32,059 bases of DNA from Sphingopyxis sp. (GTDB lineage: Bacteria > Pseudomonadota > Alphaproteobacteria > Sphingomonadales > Sphingomonadaceae): positions 1 through 32,059 of the forward strand of contig JAEULK010000075.1 of assembly GCA_016793775.1 (NCBI GenBank), written 5' to 3'. Numbering within the stretch: the stretch's first letter is position 1; each line of letters begins with the position of its first letter. A model generated the notes under the pieces. That model searched no databases. It was not told the origin of the DNA and worked only from the letters and a program-made list of their open reading frames with translations. This document shows, piece by piece, positions 14,883-22,252 of this stretch. A program made the position numbers and the translations under genes.

Positions 14883-16091
14883 ATGGCGGGCGGAGCATCA
14901 GGATGGCGGTCGCGGCTGTGGCCGCGCGTGCCGGCAGCGATTGCCGACGACCTCGCGCTCGCGCGCGTCGCGCGGCTCCAAGTCGCCGTTCCGATTCTGT
15001 ATCTCACCCTGATCGCTGTGGTATTCACTGCCATGATCGCCACGACCGGCGATGCGCCATCGATCGCGGCCGGCGGCGACGCACCATGGCTGATCCGCTT
15101 CGGCATGCCGCTCGCCGCCATCGGTATCGCGGTGCTCAGGCTCATCCATTGGCTGCGCCGTCGCGGCACCGCGATCGACGCCGCCACGGCGCGGCGCCAG
15201 ATCGACCGCATGTTCCTGCTCGCGGCGCCGATCGCGGCGCTGTGCAGTCTCTGGACCGCGTCGAGCTGGTGGCTCTCGGTCCCCGGCGAGCGCAGCTATT
15301 ATCCGATGTTCATGGCGATGGGCACGCTGACCACGGCTTTCTGCCTCGCCTCGGTGCGCGGCGCGACGCTCGCGGTGCTCGCCGCGGGGCTGCTGCCGGT
15401 GGTCGCGGCGCTGCTGATCGCGGGCAATTGGATGGACCTGATCGCGGTCGCGATCACCCTGCTCGCCGCCGCCTTCCTGACCCGGCTGGTACTCGACCAG
15501 CATGGCCAACAGGTCGAGATGCTGATGCTGCGCCGCCGACTCCAGCGCCAGGCGATGACCGATCCGCTGACCGGGCTCGCCAACCGCCGCGCGCTGCATC
15601 TGGCCGCCGAAGAGCATTTCGCCGCGCCCGGCGCCCGCCCCGCGCTGGTGCTGATCGACCTCGACGGCTTCAAGCCGGTGAACGACCGCCACGGCCATGC
15701 CGCAGGCGACCTGCTGCTCATCGCGATCGGGGGGCGGCTACGCGCGCAGGCGGGCGAGGCGGCGGCGGTCGCGCGCATCGGCGGCGACGAATTTGCGATA
15801 TTGCTGCCCGATTGCGACGCCGAGACGCTCGATGTGCGCGCCAGCGCGCTGCTCGCGGCGCTCGCCGCGCCCTTCCCGATCGACGGCCGCCCGATCCGCA
15901 TCGGCGCCAGCGCCGGCCTCGCCTCTGCGCCCGGCGACGGCTCGAGCCTGCTCGACCTGATGCGCAGCGCCGACGCCGCGCTCTACGCCGCCAAGCCGCG
16001 CCGCGAGGGCGCCGATACCGCGGCGGTCAGCCCGCCGGCGCCGCTCGCCGCGGCCACCAGGCCCAGGCGAGCACGAGCAGCGCGGCGATAA
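14883..16091 (+). CDS. Membrane-anchored diguanylate cyclase (GGDEF)
   Basis: 402 residues: five or six membrane helices in residues 31-205 (for example VPILYLTLIAVVFTAMIA, FLLAAPIAAL, LAVLAAGLLPVVAALLIAG, LIAVAITLLAAAFL), then a GGDEF domain (about 215-380) with DPLTGLANRR at 227-236, IDLDGFKPVND and an intact GGDEF at 300-304, so it should make cyclic di-GMP. No RxxD inhibitory site precedes GGDEF (the stretch reads GEAAAVARI). The membrane part is not a sensor domain I can name. AAGG is 5 bases before the ATG. The 3' end overlaps the convergent DoxX gene by 65 bases. Confidence 0.9.
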   Translation: MAGGASGWRSRLWPRVPAAIADDLALARVARLQVAVPILYLTLIAVVFTAMIATTGDAPSIAAGGDAPWLIRFGMPLAAIGIAVLRLIHWLRRRGTAIDAATARRQIDRMFLLAAPIAALCSLWTASSWWLSVPGERSYYPMFMAMGTLTTAFCLASVRGATLAVLAAGLLPVVAALLIAGNWMDLIAVAITLLAAAFLTRLVLDQHGQQVEMLMLRRRLQRQAMTDPLTGLANRRALHLAAEEHFAAPGARPALVLIDLDGFKPVNDRHGHAAGDLLLIAIGGRLRAQAGEAAAVARIGGDEFAILLPDCDAETLDVRASALLAALAAPFPIDGRPIRIGASAGLASAPGDGSSLLDLMRSADAALYAAKPRREGADTAAVSPPAPLAAATRPRRARAARR

Positions 16092-16445
16092 GCAGCACGC
16101 TATATTCCACCCCGTTACGCCCCGCGCCGACGAACCAGCCCGCCGGCGGATGCACCAAGACCAGCCCGAGCGACAGGATCGCGGCATGGCCGAGCGCTGC
16201 AAGGCTGGTCCAGCGCCGTACCAGCATCAATGCCGGCCCGACCAGCTCGTAAAGCGTCACCGCCATCGCCCAGCCATAGCCATGGGAAAACCGAGGCTGT
16301 CGAGCCAGGTGCCGAACGGCGCCACCAGCCCCATCGTCAGCCGATGGACGCAGTGGACCCGGATCAGCAGCGCGGCGGTCACGCGCAGTACCTCCAGCGC
16401 CGTCGCGGCGCGCGCGGGCGCTACGCCCTCTCCAGGAAAGGCCAA
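16027..16445 (-). pseudogene. DoxX-family membrane protein, frameshifted
   Basis: Two adjacent minus-strand frames together make one DoxX-like protein of about 139 residues. The first part (from a TTG at 16445 with AGGGG upstream) gives ALEVLRVTAALLIRVH and APFGTWLDSLGFP, then shifts and stops. The second frame gives HGYGWAMAVTLYELVGPALM and the remaining helices. Adding one C to the CCC run at 16284-16286 restores a continuous reading through GFPHGYGWAMAVTLYELVG, a typical DoxX stretch. It is either a one-base deletion, a sequencing error, or much less likely ribosomal frameshifting. It follows the small membrane protein gene by 21 bases. Confidence 0.75.
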
Positions 16446-16466
16446 CTCCTCTCCCCTTTCGATAGT

Positions 16467-16952
16467 CTATGATGCCGGGTCCTGCTCAGCCATGGGATCA
16501 GGCTTGGTGACGAAAGTCCGAATCAAACGTGGGACCCGGAACGCGACATTCAGCAGATTTCCCCCATATAGCCACGCGAAAGCCAGCCCTGCCGTCCGTG
16601 CACTGGCACCGGCATCGCCGGTCAGGACGATCAGCAAAACAAAGAGCACTCCTGCCATGCCGACCACAACCCGAAATCCGATGTCGGCGGCGAGCCGCCA
16701 ATGCAGGTGCCGCGCGTCGCCGGTTCGTTCGATATGAAACAGGCCATCATCAAAGGCGATCAGGCTATGCCAATTGCCCTTGAAAGTCATAAAGGGGTTG
16801 TCCTTGAACCCGGCGCCATCGGCGACGTGAAAAATTTTCACCATTTGCTGCCGACGAAGTTCGGACGTGATGGCACCCAGGACCGCCAGATCGTCCATCC
16901 CGGGCGGAATTTCGAGCTGTCCGCGATATGTCCAAAGCGCGTCGAGCCTCAC
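16467..16952 (-). CDS. Small two-helix membrane protein, unknown function
   Basis: 161 residues starting with GTG that overlaps the nadE stop by three bases (GTGA). The N-terminal half is soluble (WTYRGQLEIPPGMDDLAVLG, FKDNPFMTFKGNWHSLIAFD). Two membrane helices follow, near VVVGMAGVLFVLLIVLTG and TAGLAFAWLYGGNLLNVAF, with a basic C-terminal tail. No named family is recognised. A longer upstream reading is the antiparallel-register shadow of nadE and was rejected. The overlap suggests co-translation with nadE, and the DoxX gene follows closely. An internal ATG at 16898 is an alternative start. Confidence 0.7.
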   Translation of the reverse strand: MRLDALWTYRGQLEIPPGMDDLAVLGAITSELRRQQMVKIFHVADGAGFKDNPFMTFKGNWHSLIAFDDGLFHIERTGDARHLHWRLAADIGFRVVVGMAGVLFVLLIVLTGDAGASARTAGLAFAWLYGGNLLNVAFRVPRLIRTFVTKPDPMAEQDPAS

Positions 16953-18616
16953 CCCGTGCGGAACCCATGGGTGATTGGATAGCGCCGGTCGCGCCCGAAA
17001 TTGCGCGTCGACAGCTTCACCCCCGGGGGCGCCTGACGACGCTTGTACTCGGCGATCGCCAGCAGCCGCTCGATCCGCGCCACCGCGTCGCGATCGAAAC
17101 CGTAACGCACCACGACATCGTCGACGCTCGCCTCCTCCTCGACCAGCATATGCAGCATCCGGTCGAGGTCGGGATAAGCGGGCAGGCTGTCTTCGTCCTT
17201 CTGATCGGGGCGCAGCTCGGCGCTCGGCGGCTTGGTGATGATCGTATCGGGCATCACCGGGGTCACGGGGTTGCGCGACAGCCGCGGCACATTGGCGTTG
17301 CGCCACTTCGCCGCGGCGAAGACCGTCATCTTGTAGGCGTCCTTGAGCGGGTTATAACCGCCCGCCATATCGCCATAGATGGTCGCATAGCCGACGCTCA
17401 TCTCGCTCTTGTTGCCCGTCGTGAGCAGCATCGGGCCGAATTTGTTGCTGAGCGCCATCAGGGTCACGCCGCGGATGCGCGACTGGACATTTTCCTCGGT
17501 GGTGTCGACCGCCGTGTCGGCGAAACTGTCGCTGAGCATCGCGTCGAACGCCTCAACCGCGGGCACGATCGAAATCGTGTCGAGCTTGCAGCCGATCATC
17601 GTCGCGCAGCCCGCCGCATCGTCGAGGCTGGCCTGGCTGGTGAAGCGGCTGGGCAGCATCACGCACCACACTTTGTCGGGGCCGAGCGCGTCGGCGGCGA
17701 TCGCGGCGCAGATCGCCGAATCGATCCCGCCCGACAGCCCGAGCACGACGCCGGGGAAACGGTTGCGTTCGACATAGTCGCGCAGGCTCAGGACCATCGC
17801 GCTGTAGATGTCGGCAGGATGCGCCTCCCAGTCGGCGATCGCGCCTGCATCGCACGTCCAGCCATCCGCGCCCTTTGTCCATAGGGTGACGCGCTCCTCG
17901 GCCTCCCAGTCGGTCAGGCGGTGCGCCGCCCTACCGTCGCCATTCAGCACGAACGAACAGCCGTCGAACACCAGCTCGTCCTGTCCGCCGATGCGGTTCA
18001 GGAAGATCAGCGGCAGCCCGGTTTCGGCGACGCGGCCCGCGAACACTTGGGCAAGCCGCCGGTCGTCCTTGTCGATCTCATACGGGCTGCCGTTGACCGA
18101 GATCAGCAGCTCGGCGCCCTGCCCCGCCAGATGCGCCGACACCTTGGGCAGCCAGCCATCCTCGCAGATCGGTAGGCCCAGCTTCACGCCGCGCCACTCG
18201 ACGACATCGGGCAACGGCCCGGGCGCGAAGACGCGCTTCTCGTCGAAGGTGCCGTAATTGGGCAGCTCGTGCTTCCTTCGCGTCGCGACGATCCGCCCGC
18301 CGTCGAGCAAGGCGACGATATTATAGAGGCTGCCCGCCTCCCATTCGACCGACCCGACCAGCATCGCAGGGCCGCCGTCGTCGGTCTCGGCGGCGAGTTC
18401 CGCAAGGATCGTCGCGGCACGCTCGGCGAGAGCGGGCTTGAGCACCAGATCTTCGGGCGGATAGCCGATCAGCTGGAGTTCGGGATAGAGGATCAGGTCG
18501 GCCGCAGGATGCCGCGCGCGAACGCCGCGCATCGCATCGGCATTGGCGGCAAGGTCGCCGACCGCCTGCGTCATCTGCGAAAGGACGATGATGAACTGCT
18601 GCGCGGGGGAGGTCAT
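16949..18616 (-). CDS. nadE: NAD+ synthase, glutamine-hydrolysing
   Basis: Last step of NAD synthesis: amidation of deamido-NAD using ammonia released from glutamine. The 555 residues have an N-terminal nitrilase-like glutaminase domain with the E46-K115-C151 triad (YPELQL, RRKHELPNYG, LPICEDGW), then the synthetase domain with the ATP loop SGGIDS at 295-300, TTGNKSEMSVGYATIYGDMAGGYNPLKD and the C-terminal RRYPITHGFR. The start MTSPAQQFIIVLSQ was chosen by family similarity; no good ribosome site is visible, and the frame continues upstream into repeat DNA. Confidence 0.96.
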   Translation of the reverse strand: MTSPAQQFIIVLSQMTQAVGDLAANADAMRGVRARHPAADLILYPELQLIGYPPEDLVLKPALAERAATILAELAAETDDGGPAMLVGSVEWEAGSLYNIVALLDGGRIVATRRKHELPNYGTFDEKRVFAPGPLPDVVEWRGVKLGLPICEDGWLPKVSAHLAGQGAELLISVNGSPYEIDKDDRRLAQVFAGRVAETGLPLIFLNRIGGQDELVFDGCSFVLNGDGRAAHRLTDWEAEERVTLWTKGADGWTCDAGAIADWEAHPADIYSAMVLSLRDYVERNRFPGVVLGLSGGIDSAICAAIAADALGPDKVWCVMLPSRFTSQASLDDAAGCATMIGCKLDTISIVPAVEAFDAMLSDSFADTAVDTTEENVQSRIRGVTLMALSNKFGPMLLTTGNKSEMSVGYATIYGDMAGGYNPLKDAYKMTVFAAAKWRNANVPRLSRNPVTPVMPDTIITKPPSAELRPDQKDEDSLPAYPDLDRMLHMLVEEEASVDDVVVRYGFDRDAVARIERLLAIAEYKRRQAPPGVKLSTRNFGRDRRYPITHGFRTG

Positions 18617-19038
18617 GCCAGCGGGTTTAGGACCAACCGCCCGGATTTCAACCCACCGGCAAGCGCGCCGACGACGCAGCGGTTTGGGGTGGAAACAAGG
18701 CGATCCTCCCCATCTGTTGGGAGGTGGCAGCGCGAAGCGCTGACGAAGGGGGCTTTCGTCCTTGAGCGAGGTGTCAGGCCGAGAGCCCCCTCCACCACCC
18801 CCTTCGGGCGCGGTCCCCCTCCCCGTTCCGGAGAGGATCGGCAACGTCCGCTATCCGCGCAAAGCCGCCTTTAACCGCCCTCCCCCCTCTTCGCGCGAAA
18901 CAAATCCGGCGCCCGCCGCATGCCACTGCGACCAAGGCCGCAAAACCGCCGTCGCCGGACGGGGGCCTCGCACAAAGCCACGAGGCCACAAGGAAAGAGG
19001 AGCCGCACGAATGCCGCGACTTATGCTACGGTCGACCG
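18617..19038. other. Gene-free gap with repeat element and a decoy start
   Basis: It contains the repeat at 18700-18850 and no credible gene. Near the right end a strong ribosome site (AGGAAAGAGGAG, 18991-19002) precedes an ATG at 19011, but that frame is R-rich for over 140 codons and is not protein-like; the credible gene begins at 19039 in another frame. Confidence 0.6.
18700..18850. repeat. Intergenic repeat with two hairpins (ALPPPNRWGG type)
   Basis: CCTCCC at 18705-18710 pairs with GGGAGG at 18719-18724, and CAGCGC pairs with GCGCTG around GAA at 18728-18742. Pyrimidine-rich sequence follows to about 18835. The minus strand reads ALPPPNRWGG, a translation familiar from repeats in sphingomonad and related genomes. 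The outer limits are approximate. Confidence 0.6.
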
Positions 19039-19347
19039 ATGTCGATCCTGATCGCCCTGATCTCCGTCGCAGCGCCCGGCGCGAGCGATATCCAGGCGCT
19101 GGAGGTCACCCGCGTGATCGGCCCCTATGCCAGCCCGGCGCGCGACGGCAGGCTCCACGCCGAATTTGCCCCCTCGGTCGAAACGCGCGGCGCCGTCTGC
19201 GAACCCGTTGGGGGCCGGGACTATGCCTGCCGCTACGAGCGGCGCACCAAGGGCTTTTTCGACAGCGACTTCGGCGTCTGGGAAGCCGCGTCGGTGCGAT
19301 TGCAGCGCAAGAAGGGCCGCTGGCGGGTCGTCGATCCGGGCGATTGA
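19039..19347 (+). CDS. Small probable exported protein, unknown
   Basis: 102 residues. A short hydrophobic N-terminus ([16 protein letters not shown]) looks like a signal peptide, followed by a compact domain with two cysteines ([19 protein letters not shown]) that could form a disulphide, and a basic end [17 protein letters not shown]. No family is recognised. The ATG has no ribosome site of its own, while a good one precedes an out-of-frame ATG 28 bases earlier, so the start is uncertain. It is 100 bases upstream of prs on the same strand. Confidence 0.65.
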   Translation: MSILIALISVAAPGASDIQALEVTRVIGPYASPARDGRLHAEFAPSVETRGAVCEPVGGRDYACRYERRTKGFFDSDFGVWEAASVRLQRKKGRWRVVDPGD

Positions 19348-19447
19348 GGCGACGATCGCCCCGTTCGCGCGACAACAGGCCTTCCCCTTCGCGCCCGCGC
19401 TGGCTAAGGGGCGCGCATCCATCCCGCGCGAAAGGGCGTCGCACCCC

Positions 19448-20383
19448 ATGAAACTGATCTCCGGCAACAGCAACCTGCCGCTGGCCCGCGCCATCGCCGA
19501 TTATCTCGAACTGCCGCTGACCGACACCAGCGTGCGCCGCTTCGCCGACGAGGAGGTCTTCGTCGAAATCCATGAAAATGTCCGCGGCCAGGATGTATTC
19601 GTCGTCCAGCCGACCAATTTTCCGGCGAACGACAATCTGATGGAGTTGCTGATCATCAACGACGCGCTGCGCCGCGCCTCGGCGAAGCGCATCACGGCGG
19701 TCGTCCCCTATTTCGGCTATGCCAGGCAGGACCGCAAACCCGGGCCGCGCACGCCCATCTCGGCCAAGCTCGTCGCCAACCTCATCACCACCTCGGGCGC
19801 CGACCGCGTGCTCGCGATCGACCTGCACGCCGGGCAGATTCAGGGTTTCTTCGACATCCCGACCGACAATCTCTATGCCGCCCCGGTGATGAGCGCCGAC
19901 ATCCAGGCGCGCTTTGCCGGCAAGAACCTGATGGTCGTGTCGCCCGACGTCGGCGGCGTGGTGCGCGCGCGCGCGCTCGCCAAAAGGCTCGACAACGCGC
20001 CGCTGGCGATCGTCGACAAGCGCCGCGAACGCGCCGGCGAATCCGAAGTCATGAACATCATCGGCGACGTGAAGGGGCGCTTCTGCATCCTGATCGACGA
20101 TATCGTCGATTCGGCAGGCACGCTGTGCAACGCCGCCGGCGCCTTGAAGGCTGCGGGCGCCGAGGGCGTCGTCGCTTATTGCACCCACGGCGTTTTGTCG
20201 GGCGGTGCGGTGGCGCGCGTCGAGGCGAGCGAGCTCACCGAACTCGTCATCACCGATTCGATCCAGCCGACCGACGCGGTCAACGACAGCGCCAAGGTCC
20301 GCGCGCTGACCGTCGCGCCGCTGCTCGGCGAGGCGATCAAGCGCATCGCCGACGAAACGAGCGTCTCCTCGCTCTTCGACTAG
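19448..20383 (+). CDS. prs: Ribose-phosphate pyrophosphokinase
   Basis: Makes PRPP from ribose 5-phosphate and ATP for purine, pyrimidine, histidine, tryptophan and NAD synthesis. The 311-residue length is standard. Motifs: [27 protein letters not shown] (flexible ATP loop), [11 protein letters not shown] at 125-135, VDKRR at 189-193 and the PRPP-binding [12 protein letters not shown] at 215-226. The start at MKLISGNSN matches the family; AAAGGG lies about 12 bases upstream. The VOC gene follows after one base. Confidence 0.97.
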   Translation: MKLISGNSNLPLARAIADYLELPLTDTSVRRFADEEVFVEIHENVRGQDVFVVQPTNFPANDNLMELLIINDALRRASAKRITAVVPYFGYARQDRKPGPRTPISAKLVANLITTSGADRVLAIDLHAGQIQGFFDIPTDNLYAAPVMSADIQARFAGKNLMVVSPDVGGVVRARALAKRLDNAPLAIVDKRRERAGESEVMNIIGDVKGRFCILIDDIVDSAGTLCNAAGALKAAGAEGVVAYCTHGVLSGGAVARVEASELTELVITDSIQPTDAVNDSAKVRALTVAPLLGEAIKRIADETSVSSLFD

Positions 20384-20384
20384 G

Positions 20385-20792
20385 ATGAGCGCCAATCCGC
20401 CTTTCATCCAGGTGACCCCCTTTCTCGGGGTCGCTGCGATGGAGCCTGCGCTGGCCTTTTTCCGCGATATCCTCGGCTTCACCGTCCATGTCGACGAAGG
20501 CGGCTATGCCTATGTCGAACGCGAGCGTATCGCCTTTCGCCTGCTGCAATGCGAGGATGGCGCCGGCCATCCGCCGGGCAGCGCGCATGCCTATATCGAC
20601 GTCGGGGATGCCCATGCGCTGTTCGCCGAACTCGAACCCGCGTTGAGCGCCCTGTCCGCCGATCGCTGGGGCGCCCCGTGCGACCAGCATTATGGCCAGC
20701 GCGAATTCTGGGTCCGCGACCCCGACGGCAACCATATCACCTTCGGCGAGGGCGTCGGCGCCAATGCCGGCCAGTGGGACTATCGCCGATGA
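20385..20792 (+). CDS. VOC/glyoxalase-fold protein (bleomycin resistance-like)
   Basis: 135-residue vicinal oxygen chelate protein: FIQVTPFLGVAAMEPALAFF, RDILGFTVHV, RIAFRLLQCE, HAYIDVGDAHALFAELE and the closing EFWVRDPDGNHITFGEG, two beta-alpha-beta-beta-beta modules as in bleomycin-binding or glyoxalase-like proteins. The substrate is unknown; resistance is a family label, not a demonstrated role. Its ATG starts one base after the prs stop, so the genes are co-transcribed. It converges on the TetR gene 11 bases away. Confidence 0.88.
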   Translation: MSANPPFIQVTPFLGVAAMEPALAFFRDILGFTVHVDEGGYAYVERERIAFRLLQCEDGAGHPPGSAHAYIDVGDAHALFAELEPALSALSADRWGAPCDQHYGQREFWVRDPDGNHITFGEGVGANAGQWDYRR

Positions 20793-20803
20793 CGCTGCGG
20801 CGC

Positions 20804-21346
20804 TCAGCGCCCGAGCATCGCACCGACGATCGGATCAAGCTCGCGCCGAAAGGCCGCATGATCGGGGACCGCATGGACCAGTCCCTTCGCGGTCCAGGCG
20901 AGCGCCTGCGCCATGCCGCCGGCGCGCGGCGCGGCGGCACCGGGACCCGAGATGCGGATCGCCTGCGCCATCGCCGCGACCAGCTTGCGCTCGGCGGCGC
21001 GCGCGGCATCGCCCGGATCGCGGGCGACCATCGGCACCACCTCGATCGCATGCGGCGACGAGCGGAGCAGGTCGATATGCCGCCCCGCCCAGGCGTCGAG
21101 CGCTTCGATCAGGCGCGGTACCAGAGCGAGCTTCGGATTCGCCAGATGTCGCAACGCTGCCGCCAGACTCGCCTCGATCGATGCCTTGACCGCCCAGTCG
21201 GCGAGCGCCTCCTTCGATCCGAAGCGATTGTACAGCGCCTGGCGCGACACCCCGGTCGCGCGCGCCAGATCCTCCATCGACGCCTTGCGGAAGCCCGAGC
21301 GCGCAAGCGCGGCCAAGAGGCAATCGGCGGAAATGCGCTCGCTCAT
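20804..21346 (-). CDS. TetR-family transcriptional regulator
   Basis: 180 residues with an N-terminal TetR helix-turn-helix (residues about 22-45: ASMEDLARATGVSRQALYNRFGSKEALADWAV) and a helical ligand domain (about 60-180) of unknown specificity. There is no ribosome site before the ATG; a strong promoter (TTTACA-N16-TACAAT) ends 8 bases before it, so the mRNA is probably leaderless. TACAAT/TTGTA repeats in that promoter may be its own operator. It is divergent from hisN and convergent with the VOC gene; targets are unknown. Confidence 0.92.
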   Translation of the reverse strand: MSERISADCLLAALARSGFRKASMEDLARATGVSRQALYNRFGSKEALADWAVKASIEASLAAALRHLANPKLALVPRLIEALDAWAGRHIDLLRSSPHAIEVVPMVARDPGDAARAAERKLVAAMAQAIRISGPGAAAPRAGGMAQALAWTAKGLVHAVPDHAAFRRELDPIVGAMLGR

Positions 21347-21353
21347 CGGCTCA

Positions 21354-21381
21354 ATTGTACAAGAAATATAATTATTGTAAA
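21354..21381 (-). promoter_or_regulatory. Promoter and possible operator of the tetR gene
   Basis: Minus-strand -35 TTTACA (21376-21381), 16-base spacer, -10 TACAAT (21354-21359), with the gene's A of ATG 8 bases further on. TACAAT occurs twice 22 bases apart, and TTGTACAA is an 8-base palindrome over the -10. This would suit binding of a TetR dimer and autoregulation, possibly also acting on hisN. Confidence 0.6.
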
Positions 21382-21447
21382 ATCTATATATCGGCGGGGC
21401 GACGCCCCGATCTGGCGGTCGCGTCGCGCTTGGGCTAGGGTCGCCCC

Positions 21448-22230
21448 ATGTCGCTGACCTCCGATCTTGCGCTCGCCCATCGCCTCGCCGATGCTGCCGG
21501 TGCCGCCATCCGCCCCTTGTTCCGCGCCGCCTTCGCCCATGAAGCCAAGGCCGACGCCTCGCCCGTGACCGAGGCCGACCGCGGCGCCGAAGCCGTGATG
21601 CGCAGCCTGCTGATCGCCGAAGCACCGCGCGACGGCATCATCGGCGAGGAATTTGGCAGCGAACGGCCCGAGGCGTCGCGGCAATGGGTGCTCGACCCGA
21701 TCGACGGCACGGTCAGCTTCATGGCCGGCCGCCCGATCTTCGGTACGCTGATCGCGCTGCTCCAGGACGGCTGGCCGATCCTCGGCATCATCGACCAGCC
21801 GGTCGCCGGCGAACGCTGGGTCGGCGCACTCGGCCAGCCGACTTTGTTCAACGGCAATCCTGCGCGCACGCGCACCTGCCGCGTGCTAGCCGACGCGGTG
21901 CTCGCAACCAGCGGCCCGCAATATTTCAGCGATCATGACGGCGAGCATTTCATGGGCCTCGCGGCCAAGACCGCGCACAAGCGCATGCTCTTCGGCGGCG
22001 ACTGTTATAATTACGGTCTGCTGGCGAGCGGCCACATCGACCTGGTGGTCGAGGCGGGGCTGAAGCTCCACGATTTCGCCGCGCTGGTGCCGATCGTCGA
22101 GGGCGCGGGCGGCACGATGTGCGATTGGAATGGCGACCCGCTCAACGCCGACAGTTCGGGCCATGTTATTGCGCTTGGCGATTCAGCGCGGCTCGAGGAT
22201 GTGATCGAAGCACTGGCGTGTCACCACTGA
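21448..22230 (+). CDS. hisN: Histidinol-phosphatase (inositol monophosphatase family)
   Basis: 260-residue Mg-dependent phosphatase: VTEAD at 40-44, E67 in GEEFG, the metal motif DPIDGT at 83-88 and D209 in LKLHDFAALVPIVEGAGG. The GDCYNYGLLASGHIDLVVE stretch is typical of HisN-type enzymes, which take the phosphate from histidinol phosphate in histidine synthesis. A more general inositol or sugar monophosphatase role cannot be excluded. AGGG lies 8 bases before the ATG. No other his gene is nearby. Confidence 0.85.
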   Translation: MSLTSDLALAHRLADAAGAAIRPLFRAAFAHEAKADASPVTEADRGAEAVMRSLLIAEAPRDGIIGEEFGSERPEASRQWVLDPIDGTVSFMAGRPIFGTLIALLQDGWPILGIIDQPVAGERWVGALGQPTLFNGNPARTRTCRVLADAVLATSGPQYFSDHDGEHFMGLAAKTAHKRMLFGGDCYNYGLLASGHIDLVVEAGLKLHDFAALVPIVEGAGGTMCDWNGDPLNADSSGHVIALGDSARLEDVIEALACHH

Positions 22231-22252
22231 CCGCGCGTCGGCCCGAATCGCG

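Noticed and set aside
14702-16252. 516-codon plus-strand frame over the diguanylate cyclase
   Set aside because: R-rich out-of-register reading of the GGDEF gene.
16281-16290. Programmed ribosomal frameshift in the DoxX gene
   Set aside because: TTTTCCC allows a shift on the P-site codon, but the A-site would mispair; a simple one-base loss or sequencing error is the simpler explanation.
18617-18844. 76-residue N-terminal extension of nadE
   Set aside because: It translates repeat DNA (ALPPPNRWGG type) and is absent from the family; the start at 18616 fits.
19106-20482. 458-codon minus-strand open frame
   Set aside because: Antisense to prs, which has all catalytic motifs; the frame has none.
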